NCBI GenBank assembly: GCA_038319025.1
Contig: JBBQCW010000007.1
Location: forward strand, 1 to 64,000
DNA length: 64,000 nt
Direction of reading: 5' to 3'
Source: JBBQCW01 sp038319025
GTDB lineage: Bacteria > Actinomycetota > Thermoleophilia > Solirubrobacterales > Solirubrobacteraceae
Each line of letters starts with the position of its first letter. Positions within the stretch are counted from its first letter, which is position 1. The position numbers and the translations under genes were made by a program. A model generated the notes under the pieces. The model worked only from the letters and a program-made list of their open reading frames with translations. It ran no database searches and had not been told where the DNA came from. Shown one piece after another: positions 57,283 to 64,000 of this stretch.

Positions 57283-58980
57283 ATGGCCACTGAACAGATC
57301 ATCGCCCCGTCGACACCCGTCGCGGCCCCGCAGATTGTCGCCCACAAGGTTCAGCCTGAGCGGACGGGTTGGACGTCTTGGGTGACGACAACCGATCACA
57401 AGAAGATCGGGATCATGTACATGGTCACGACCTTCGTGTTCTTCCTGCTGGGCGGGGTCGAAGCGCTGCTCATGCGCTTGCAGCTGAGCCAGGCCGACAA
57501 CACGCTGCTCGCCCCGTCCACGTACAACGCGCTCTTCACGATGCACGGGACGACGATGATCTTCCTGTTCGTCGTGCCGATGATGGCCGGGTTGGCCAAC
57601 TACTTCGTCCCGTTGATGATCGGCGCACGGGACATGGCGTTCCCCAAGCTCAATGCGCTCTCGTTCTGGCTGCTGCTGGCGGGCGGCCTCGTCTTCTACG
57701 GCTCGGTCTTCTTCAACCCGCCAGAGTGCGGCTGGACGTGTTACGCGCCGCTTTCGGAGGCCACGTACTCCCCCACCGGCGGCGTTGACGCGTGGATCTT
57801 CCTGATCCACCTCACCGGCCTCAGCTCGCTGGTCGGCGCGGTCAACTTCTACGCGACCATCGTGAACATGCGCGCCCCCGGGATGGGCTGGGGCCGTATT
57901 CCGCTGTTCGTCTGGACGATCCTGGTCTACGCCGTCCTGCTCATCCTCGCCCTTCCGGTGATCGCCGCCGCCGTGACGCTGCTGCTCACCGACCGTCACT
58001 TCGGCACACACTTCTACGACGCGACGGCGGGCGGGTCGCCGCTGCTGTGGCAACACCTGTTCTGGTTCTTCGGGCACCCCGAGGTCTACATCATGGTGTT
58101 GCCCGGATTCGGAATGATCTCGGAGATCATTCCCGTGTTTGCTCGCAAGCCGATCTTCGGTTACAAGGCGATCGCGGCCGCCACCGTCGTCATCGCCTTC
58201 CTGGGCTTGCTCGTGTGGGCGCACCACATGTTCTCCACGCCGAGCCCGTTCATCGTGCTGGTCTTCTTCATGCTCGGCTCCTTCCTGATCGCCGTTCCGA
58301 CCGGCGTGAAGATGTTCAACTGGATCGCGACGATGTGGCGCGGATCGATCGAGTTCAAGACGCCGATGATGTTCGCCTGCGGCTTCCTGGCGATCTTCCT
58401 CGTGGGCGGCATCACCGGGATCTTCCTGGCCGTGTTCCCGGTCGACTGGCAGCTCACCGACACCTACTTCGTGGTCGCGCACCTGCACTACGTGCTGATG
58501 GGCGGCGCCGTCTTCGCCATCTTCGCGGGGATCTACTACTGGTTCCCCAAGATCACGGGCCGCATGCTTTCCGAAGGCTTGGGCAAGGCGTCGTTCTGGA
58601 CGATGTTCGTCGGCTTCAACGTCACCTTCCTGATCCAGCATTCGCTCGGGTTGGACGGCATGCCGCGGCGTGTCTACGAATACCCGGACGTCGGCAATCT
58701 GCAGATCTACAACCAGATCTCGACCTTCGGATCGTTCATCCTGGCCACCGGAATCCTGCTCACGGTCTACAACGTGATCCGTTCGCTGCGCAGCGGCGCG
58801 GTCGCCGGTCCGGATCCGTGGAAGGCGAACACGCTGGAGTGGTTCACCGCCTCTCCGCCGCCGGTCAACAACTTCGACGTGGTGCCCCGCGTGCGATCGG
58901 TCGAGCCCATGAAGGACATCAGGGCGCAGATCGATCGGGCCGCACAGGACGCCGCCGAGCGCGAGCCGGCCCTCGCCTAA
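57283..58980 (+). CDS. ctaD: Cytochrome c oxidase subunit I, A1 type
   Basis: 565 residues, 12 membrane helices. Heme-copper centre: low-spin heme His in LFTMHGTTMIFLFVV, CuB/Tyr motif FWFFGHPEVYIMVLPGFG (about residues 259-276) with the proton-channel Glu of the A1 class, VWAHHMFS with both CuB His, and the heme ligands in VVAHLHYVLMGG. Reduces oxygen to water with proton pumping. It follows ctaC after 10 bp. Confidence 0.96.
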   Translation: MATEQIIAPSTPVAAPQIVAHKVQPERTGWTSWVTTTDHKKIGIMYMVTTFVFFLLGGVEALLMRLQLSQADNTLLAPSTYNALFTMHGTTMIFLFVVPMMAGLANYFVPLMIGARDMAFPKLNALSFWLLLAGGLVFYGSVFFNPPECGWTCYAPLSEATYSPTGGVDAWIFLIHLTGLSSLVGAVNFYATIVNMRAPGMGWGRIPLFVWTILVYAVLLILALPVIAAAVTLLLTDRHFGTHFYDATAGGSPLLWQHLFWFFGHPEVYIMVLPGFGMISEIIPVFARKPIFGYKAIAAATVVIAFLGLLVWAHHMFSTPSPFIVLVFFMLGSFLIAVPTGVKMFNWIATMWRGSIEFKTPMMFACGFLAIFLVGGITGIFLAVFPVDWQLTDTYFVVAHLHYVLMGGAVFAIFAGIYYWFPKITGRMLSEGLGKASFWTMFVGFNVTFLIQHSLGLDGMPRRVYEYPDVGNLQIYNQISTFGSFILATGILLTVYNVIRSLRSGAVAGPDPWKANTLEWFTASPPPVNNFDVVPRVRSVEPMKDIRAQIDRAAQDAAEREPALA

Positions 58981-59000
58981 CGGCCTGAGGCGCCCTTCGC

Positions 59001-59921
59001 ATGTCCGCTCCCAGCTCCGCAACCGCCAATGACGCGGCCGTCGCCGCGCCCACCGCGGTCGGCCGTGCCGGGCAGGTGCTGCGCGACTACGTCACGCTGA
59101 CCAAGCCGCGGGTACAGTCGCTGCTGCTCTTCACGACGGTCTCGGCGATGTATATCGCCGGCACGCCGTCCGTCAGCCTGGTGCTCCTCACGTGCCTCGG
59201 CGGCTATCTCTCCGCGGGCGGCGCCGGCGCCGTCAACCACTGGTATGACCGGGACATCGACGCCCGCATGGAGCGCACCGCCGATCGGCCGATCCCCGCG
59301 GGTCGGATAAGCCCCACCGCCGCGCTCACCTTCGGCATCTCGCTTGCCGTCATCTCGTTCGTATTGATGACGCTGACCATCAACGTCCTGTCGGCGTCGC
59401 TCGCCTTCGCCGGTTTCGTGGGCTACGTGGGCGTGTACACGGTGTGGCTCAAGCGCCGTACCCCGCAGAACATCGTCATCGGTGGCGCGGCCGGGGCCTT
59501 CCCGCCCCTCGTGGGCTGGGCTGCCGTCACCGGCAGCTTGAACGGCACCGCGCTCTTTCTCTTCGCCATCGTCTTCTTCTGGACGCCGCCGCACTTCTGG
59601 GCGCTCAGCATCCTGATGAAAGAGGAGTACGCCAAGGTCGGTATCCCGATGATGCCCGTGGTGCACGGCGAGGCCGAGACGCGTCGCCAAATCTTGCTGT
59701 ACACCGTCCTGCTTTACGCCGTCACGCAGTTGCCGTTCTGCGTCGGTGGGTTCGGGGCCGTGTACCTCGTGGCCTCGGTCACCCTGGGCCTCACCTTCAT
59801 CGCCGGCGCCGTGCGGCTCTACCGTCGTGCCGACCGCCGTTCCGCCCTGACGCTGTACCTGTTCTCGCTCGCGTACCTCGCCGCGTTGTTCGCGGCGATG
59901 GTCGTCGACGCCCGGATCTAG
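59001..59921 (+). CDS. ctaB: Protoheme IX farnesyltransferase (heme O synthase)
   Basis: 306 residues, about nine membrane helices. UbiA-type prenyltransferase motifs: GGAGAVNHWYDRDIDARMERT (first Asp-rich motif, NxxxDxxxD form) and the second Asp-rich region near DRRSALTLYLFSLAY; WTPPHFWALSILMKEEYAKVG is characteristic of CtaB. Adds a farnesyl group to heme b on the way to heme a. The gene is in the oxidase operon, 20 bp after ctaD. Confidence 0.95.
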   Translation: MSAPSSATANDAAVAAPTAVGRAGQVLRDYVTLTKPRVQSLLLFTTVSAMYIAGTPSVSLVLLTCLGGYLSAGGAGAVNHWYDRDIDARMERTADRPIPAGRISPTAALTFGISLAVISFVLMTLTINVLSASLAFAGFVGYVGVYTVWLKRRTPQNIVIGGAAGAFPPLVGWAAVTGSLNGTALFLFAIVFFWTPPHFWALSILMKEEYAKVGIPMMPVVHGEAETRRQILLYTVLLYAVTQLPFCVGGFGAVYLVASVTLGLTFIAGAVRLYRRADRRSALTLYLFSLAYLAALFAAMVVDARI

Positions 59922-59936
59922 TACAAAGGAACTCTC

Positions 59937-60047
59937 ATGGATCGCAAGCTCGCCCGTAAGAACATCCGCTCCGGCCTCCTCGTGGCTGCGGTCTGCGCCG
60001 TCATGTTCGGCATGACCTTCATCGCGGCGTCCCTGTACGTCTCATGA
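59937..60047 (+). CDS. Very small oxidase-associated membrane protein (36 aa)
   Basis: MDRKLARKNIRSG followed by one membrane helix (LLVAAVCAVMFGMTFIAA) and SLYVS. An AAAGGA ribosome binding site lies six bases before ATG 59937, and the stop overlaps the next ATG (ATGA), which is strong support for translation. Small single-pass subunits of this kind are known in bacterial oxidases; a structural or assembly role is inferred from place only. Confidence 0.7.
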   Translation: MDRKLARKNIRSGLLVAAVCAVMFGMTFIAASLYVS

Positions 60048-60268
60048 GCGCCGACCAGGGCAACGAGCCGCCCGCCGGCGAAGAGATCCACCTCCCCGGG
60101 CCCAGCCTGCATCCCGTGCTCCTCGCGTTCGGGCTGACAGTCGCCCTGCTCGGGATCACCACGTCGATCATTCTTCTCGTCGCCGGCAGCATCCTGAGCA
60201 TCACCGTGATCGCCCTGTGGATCCGGGACACACGGCGCGACATCGCCGCGCTGCCCGCGGAGCACTGA
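60044..60268 (+). CDS. Small two-TM oxidase subunit IV-like protein
   Basis: 74 residues. The start EEIHLPGPSLHPVLLAFGLTVA resembles the beginning of actinobacterial oxidase subunit IV-like or CtaF-type proteins (acidic, then a short P-rich turn and helix). Two membrane helices follow (LLAFGLTVALLGITTSIILLV and ILSITVIALWI) with a basic tail. Being last in the ctaCDB unit supports a role as a minor subunit. No CtaE (subunit III) gene is visible in this operon. Confidence 0.7.
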   Translation: MSADQGNEPPAGEEIHLPGPSLHPVLLAFGLTVALLGITTSIILLVAGSILSITVIALWIRDTRRDIAALPAEH

Positions 60269-60300
60269 GCGCGCCCTCTCCAGCGGTTCGGGAACGACCT

Positions 60301-60326
60301 GAGGCGCCGCCGGCCGGCGACGCCTC
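60301..60326. terminator. GC-rich hairpin between convergent genes
   Basis: GAGGCG and CGCCTC enclose a second pairing CGCCGG/CCGGCG, a long stem of GC pairs, followed on the plus strand by a CTTTCT stretch. It lies between the end of the oxidase operon and the end of the convergent CBS gene and can serve both. Confidence 0.6.
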
Positions 60327-60352
60327 GAAGGCCTTTCTCCCCCGAAGTTCTT

Positions 60353-60769
60353 TCAGCCGGTGGCGCCGGCACCGGCGGGCACGTCGCACTGCGCCCCGTC
60401 GCCGGTCCAGGCACGAACGATGTCGCGGACCGAGATCACGCCTGCCAACTCTCCGCCGTCCAGCACGATCAGATGGCGAAATCCGCCGCGGGTCATCGCC
60501 ATGGCGGCCTCTTCCAGCGACCACGACGGCTCCGCGTAGACGACTTGACGCGTCAGATGCTCGCCGACCGTCTCAACGTCCGGGTCCTCGCCCCGGCCGA
60601 TCGAGTCCAACAGGTCGCGCTCCGTGAAGATGGCCGGACCCATCGCATCCGGATCCAATACCACCGCGGCTCCGATCCGTCGCTCGGTCATCATGCGCGC
60701 CGCTTGGCGCAGCGTGTGGCCCGGGCCGACGGCCAGAGCCAGCTGGGTCATCGCTTCCTTGACGTCCAT
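60353..60769 (-). CDS. Two-CBS-domain protein
   Basis: 138 residues from ATG 60769 (MDVKEAMTQ). Two CBS motifs: LRQAARMMTERRIGAAVVLD with GPAIFTERDLLDSIGRG, and SLEEAAMAMTRGGFRHLIVLD with LAGVISVRDIVRA. Such pairs bind AMP, ATP, NADH or SAM and act as sensors. Stand-alone in sequence; lies between the two oxidase loci and might respond to energy state, which is an inference. Confidence 0.87.
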   Translation of the reverse strand: MDVKEAMTQLALAVGPGHTLRQAARMMTERRIGAAVVLDPDAMGPAIFTERDLLDSIGRGEDPDVETVGEHLTRQVVYAEPSWSLEEAAMAMTRGGFRHLIVLDGGELAGVISVRDIVRAWTGDGAQCDVPAGAGATG

Positions 60770-60939
60770 TCTGAGTCCCCTCGACACGAGTTCGCAACGA
60801 TTGTCTCAAACTAAACCAGACCCGTCCGTGACGCAAGGTGTGAAGATCGGTCCCCTCGGGTAGCACCGAATCTGTGCCACGTTCGGGCGCGCCGCAGAAT
60901 CCACTCATCCGGACGGGCCTCACCCGCGTATCCGTTCAC

Positions 60940-61335
60940 ATGCAGCGATCAAGCACAATCCGCCACCGCACCCTCTTGTTCGAGGACGCTGTCGCGATCG
61001 TCGAGGCCGAATACTCGGCCGAGCTTTCTCTCGATGACATCGCCCACCGCGTCGCCTCGTCCCGCCGCCAGCTCCAGCGCGCCTACAACGAGATCGGCCA
61101 TACGACGTTTCGGGAGCATCTGACGACCGTCCGCATGGACCGCGCCGCCGAACTTCTCTTCACGCGGGGCATGACCGTGCGTGAAATCGCCCATCGTGTC
61201 GGGTACCGCCAACCCGCCCAGTTCGCCAAGGCATTCCGTCGGCAGCACGGCTTGGCTCCGTCGGATTATCGCAGCACCCGCCGCTTCAGCACCGGGGATG
61301 CGCCTTCTGCGCGCCCGGTCAGCGAAGCTGCGTAG
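60940..61335 (+). CDS. AraC-type transcription regulator (DNA-binding domain only)
   Basis: 131 residues from ATG 60940 (a GTG start at 60874 would add 22). Two helix-turn-helix units of the AraC/XylS type: LSLDDIAHRVASSRRQLQRAYNE and VREIAHRVGYRQPAQFAKAFRRQHGLAPSDYR-like end. No sensor domain, as in MarA/SoxS-type regulators. It lies 105 bp ahead of the second oxidase operon on the same strand and may control it. Confidence 0.85.
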   Translation: MQRSSTIRHRTLLFEDAVAIVEAEYSAELSLDDIAHRVASSRRQLQRAYNEIGHTTFREHLTTVRMDRAAELLFTRGMTVREIAHRVGYRQPAQFAKAFRRQHGLAPSDYRSTRRFSTGDAPSARPVSEAA

Positions 61336-61440
61336 CTCCACCGCAATCACGCCACGCGCACGCTCTCCCGAGGAGATGTGCGCGGTACGGCGCCGGGATC
61401 GTTGCCGTCCGTCGCCGCGAATGCATAGGATCACGGCCGC

Positions 61441-62526
61441 ATGGGAGAGGAGCGTCAGTCGCCAGTCAAGCGCCGCGACATACCGGTGATGATCACCATC
61501 GGTCTGGTCGCGTCGATCGTCGGCATCGCCGTCGGGCTTCTCATCGACTGGTTCCCGGTCCAGGGCTCCAAGCAGGCCGACAAGATCGACGAGCTCTGGT
61601 ACGTGCTCATCGTGGTCTCGGTGCCGATCTTCGTGATCGTCTGCTGCATCGTCGGCTACTCGGTGTTCCGCTTCCGCCAGCGGCCAGGTGAGGCTGGCAT
61701 GGACGGCCCGCCGATCCACGGCAGCACCAAGCTCGAGGTCGTCTGGACGGCGATCCCGGCCATCATCATCGCCGCCCTCGTTCTCTACGCGTGGGGCGTG
61801 CTGCGCGACATCGAGCGCGCGCCGGCCAACGCGGCCACCACCGAGATGAAGGTCATCGTCACGGGGATCCAGTTCGCTTGGTCGTTCGAATACCCAGGCT
61901 TGGGTCCCGGCGGCAAGCCGATCCAGTCCGCCCAACTCTTCGTGCCCAAGGGGCGCTCGGTCAAGTTCCTGGTCCGCTCAACCGATGTGCTGCATGACTT
62001 CTGGGTTCCGGCGTGGCGGATGAAGGTCGATGCGGTGCCCGGAATCACTACGGGCTACCGCGTCACGCCCACGCGTCTGGGTACTTATCCCGTCGTCTGC
62101 GCCGAACTCTGCGGTCTCGGCCACGCTTTCATGCGCCAGACCGCTCACGTGCTCACGCCCGCCGTCTTTGCCGCATGGCGCGCCCACGGAGGCCGTGCGG
62201 CGGCCGCCGCTGCTCCTGCTGCAGCCGGCGCCCCGACGGCTGCCATCGACCCGCAGAAGCTCTTTGCGCAGGGGAACGGTCAATCCACGGCCTGCGGCGC
62301 CTGCCACACGCTGGCCGCGGCGGGCACGACGGGCAAGATCGGCCCCAATCTCACGAACACGCTCAAGCCGCAGACGGTCGCGATGATCAAGGCGTCGATC
62401 CTCAAACCGCAGGCGATCATCACCAAGGGCTACGCCGGTGGGATCATGCCGCCGAACTTCGGTCAGACCCTGTCACCGGCCGAGCTTGACGCGCTGGCCA
62501 ATTATCTCTACAAGAACTCGCGATGA
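61441..62526 (+). CDS. ctaC: Second cytochrome c oxidase subunit II with fused cytochrome c
   Basis: 361 residues. Two membrane helices (MITIGLVASIVGIAVGLLI; VLIVVSVPIFVIVCCIVGYS), the CuA domain with LHDFWVPAWRMKVDAVPG and VCAELCGLGHAFM, then an Ala/Pro linker and a cytochrome c domain (TACGACHTLAAAGTTGKIGPNL; axial Met in GGIMPPNFGQ). The same fusion as the first copy, but without the leading signal-like segment and clearly diverged. It is followed after 13 bp by the second subunit I gene. Confidence 0.94.
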   Translation: MGEERQSPVKRRDIPVMITIGLVASIVGIAVGLLIDWFPVQGSKQADKIDELWYVLIVVSVPIFVIVCCIVGYSVFRFRQRPGEAGMDGPPIHGSTKLEVVWTAIPAIIIAALVLYAWGVLRDIERAPANAATTEMKVIVTGIQFAWSFEYPGLGPGGKPIQSAQLFVPKGRSVKFLVRSTDVLHDFWVPAWRMKVDAVPGITTGYRVTPTRLGTYPVVCAELCGLGHAFMRQTAHVLTPAVFAAWRAHGGRAAAAAAPAAAGAPTAAIDPQKLFAQGNGQSTACGACHTLAAAGTTGKIGPNLTNTLKPQTVAMIKASILKPQAIITKGYAGGIMPPNFGQTLSPAELDALANYLYKNSR

Positions 62527-62539
62527 GAAGGACGCTTCG

Positions 62540-64000
62540 ATGACCGTCAAGCTCCGGGCCCCCGGTCTGTACCGCGCCTTCTTCTACACCCTTGTCGGGG
62601 TCGCCTTCAGCTTCGGGCTGAGCGTGACGGCCCGGCTCCTCTACCACTTCGATCCGGCGATCGACTCCGAGTCGATCCTGCAGATCTCGATGCTCGCCTG
62701 CCCGCTGTTCTTCCTCGGCGGCCTTGGGGCGTTCGACTACTGGTTCTACTGGGCCTCCGGGCGCCCGACGCGCGCCGAGGATCACTCCAGCCACGGTGCG
62801 TCGAAATGGCAGGACTACTTCCGCATCAACACCGATCACAAGGTGATCGGCATCCAGTACATCGTCACGTCGTTCTTCTTCATGTTCGTGGGCGGCCTAA
62901 TGGCGATGCTGATGCGCGCCGAACTGGCCGCTCCAGGACGCCAGTTCGTGGACTCCAACACGTACAACGGGCTCTTCTCGGTCCACGCGTCGCTGCTGAT
63001 CTTCCTCTTCATCATCCCGGTGTTCGCCGGTATCGCGAACTACGTGCTGCCGCTCATGATCGGCGCCCCCGACATGGCGTTCCCGCGCCTGAACGCGCTC
63101 TCGTTCTGGATGCTGCCGCTCGCCGGCGCGCTGATGTTGGGGTCCTTCCTCGCTCCCGGCGGCTCGTTCGCCTCCGGCTGGACGGCTTATGCCCCGCTTT
63201 CCGTCGATGCGCCCATAGGCCAATCGTTCTTCACCATCGGTGTGCAGTTCGCCGGGGCTTCATCGATCGCCACGGCCCTGAACTTCCTCGTCACGATCAT
63301 CACCATGCGTGCGCCCGGGATGAGCTTCTTCCGGATGCCGCTGCTGGTGTGGGCCAACTTCTCCACCTCACTGCTGGTGGTCATCGCCACGCCGTTCATC
63401 GCCGCCTCCCAGTTCATGGTCCTGCTGGACCGGGCGCTCGGCTTCAACTTCTTCGACTGGAACCAGGGCGGCAACGTCCTCATGTACCAGCATGTCTTCT
63501 GGTTCTATTCGCACCCAGCGGTCTACATCATGATGTTGCCCGGCTTCGGAATCATCAGTGAGGTGCTGGCGGTCAAGGCCAGAAAACCGATCTTCGGATA
63601 CCGAATGATGGCGTTCTCGCTGCTCGCCATCGTGCTGCTCGGGTTCACCGTTTGGGCCCACCACATGTTCGTCTCCGGCATGCAGAGCTGGATCCGTGTA
63701 CCGATGATGATCACCACGGCGATCATCGCTGTGCCCACCGGCATCAAGATCTTCTCCTGGCTGGCCACGCTGTGGAAGGGCGTCCTGAAGATGGACACCC
63801 CGATGCTGTTCGCCCTCGGCTTTGTGACGATGTTCACCCTGGGCGGGATCTCGGGCGTGATGCTCGCGCTGGTCCCGCTGGACATCTACGTCAGCGACAC
63901 CTATTTCATCGTCGCCCACATCCACTACGTGCTCTTCGGCGGCTCGGTGTTCACCATCTACGCCGGCATCTACTTCTGGTTCCCGAAGATGACGGGCCGA
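62540..64000 (+). CDS. ctaD: Second cytochrome c oxidase subunit I, A2 type (partial)
   Basis: The frame runs from ATG 62540 (AGAAGGA upstream) to the window end without a stop, 487 residues so far. An N-terminal extension of about 95 residues with two membrane helices (FFYTLVGVAFSFGLSV; LACPLFFLGGLGAFDYWFYW) precedes the core. Core motifs: NGLFSVHASLLIFLFII, the CuB motif HVFWFYSHPAVYIMMLPGFG, VWAHHMFVSG, and VAHIHYVLFGGS. The Tyr-Ser in place of Gly-x-x-Glu marks the A2 class. The other half of the operon lies beyond 64000. Confidence 0.93.
   Translation, partial: MTVKLRAPGLYRAFFYTLVGVAFSFGLSVTARLLYHFDPAIDSESILQISMLACPLFFLGGLGAFDYWFYWASGRPTRAEDHSSHGASKWQDYFRINTDHKVIGIQYIVTSFFFMFVGGLMAMLMRAELAAPGRQFVDSNTYNGLFSVHASLLIFLFIIPVFAGIANYVLPLMIGAPDMAFPRLNALSFWMLPLAGALMLGSFLAPGGSFASGWTAYAPLSVDAPIGQSFFTIGVQFAGASSIATALNFLVTIITMRAPGMSFFRMPLLVWANFSTSLLVVIATPFIAASQFMVLLDRALGFNFFDWNQGGNVLMYQHVFWFYSHPAVYIMMLPGFGIISEVLAVKARKPIFGYRMMAFSLLAIVLLGFTVWAHHMFVSGMQSWIRVPMMITTAIIAVPTGIKIFSWLATLWKGVLKMDTPMLFALGFVTMFTLGGISGVMLALVPLDIYVSDTYFIVAHIHYVLFGGSVFTIYAGIYFWFPKMTGR

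Noticed and set aside
57256..59022. 588-aa minus-strand frame opposite ctaD
   Set aside because: Extreme His/Glu/Arg/Asp content typical of the antisense of a membrane protein gene. The plus strand encodes subunit I with all ligands.
1..64000. CRISPR arrays
   Set aside because: The only regular repeats seen have 10-12 bp units without spacers. No 24-40 bp repeats with unique spacers and no Cas-like proteins were found.

Overview
The window comes from a high-GC actinobacterium, most likely the class Thermoleophilia (Solirubrobacterales-type). The pointers are a short exported protein beginning with the ANTIATLALFIALGGSSYAA-type leader common in that group, several secreted PKD/Ig-like proteins, and caa3-type oxidase operons with cytochrome c fused to subunit II. 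All calls were made by reading the sequence; no database search was run.

Region 1 (1-6.7 kb) is a scrambled accessory zone. It holds a regulatory region with two dyad sites, a small membrane protein, a hypothetical gene ending exactly at an IS30-family element (1064-2690), a fragment of an IS3-family element (2691-3034), and a two-gene minus-strand unit: a small protein with a possible nuclease-like core and a large helical-repeat protein whose 3' end is cut off by the IS3 fragment. At 6612-6698 lies a tRNA-Ser(CGA)-like sequence with a good 3' half and a poor D arm, which may be an attachment-site scar.

Region 2 (6.8-11.3 kb, minus strand) encodes an unusual sigma factor with a C-terminal HxxxCxxC motif and one membrane segment, translationally coupled to a secreted Ig-like protein, then a second exported protein and a small membrane protein.

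Region 3 (11.7-26.4 kb, plus strand) is a compact integrative and conjugative element core. Thirteen genes overlap end to start: ArsR-type regulator, small two-TM protein, TcpE-like protein, VirB4-like ATPase, VirB6/TrbL-like membrane protein, small anchored protein, cell-wall hydrolase, a GPYQ-repeat small protein, coupling ATPase, replication-relaxation protein, DNA methyltransferase, excisionase-like protein and tyrosine integrase. It is followed, convergently, by a three-gene cassette (26.4-28.5 kb): an unrecognised 428-aa protein, an Xre/MbcA-type antitoxin and a RES-domain toxin, with five 12-bp repeats at its start.

Region 4 (29-55 kb) looks like ordinary chromosome: tRNA-His, tRNA-Arg and tRNA-Pro, a fatty acid hydroxylase, large exported proteins, 1-Cys peroxiredoxin, a QueC-like PP-loop protein, a ferritin-like/LuxR divergent pair flanked by an 88-bp imperfect repeat, a DUF1015 protein, OsmC, NUDIX, acyl-CoA dehydrogenase plus 3-hydroxyacyl-CoA dehydrogenase, ECF sigma plus Ogt, SDR, thioredoxin reductase and two lipid-related membrane proteins.

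Region 5 (55.1-64 kb) carries enoyl-CoA hydratase and two adjacent cytochrome oxidase loci. The first (ctaC-ctaD-ctaB plus two small membrane subunits) has the Glu-type (A1) subunit I. The second (ctaC2-ctaD2, running off the end) has the Tyr-Ser-type (A2) subunit I. A CBS-domain gene and an AraC-type regulator sit between them.
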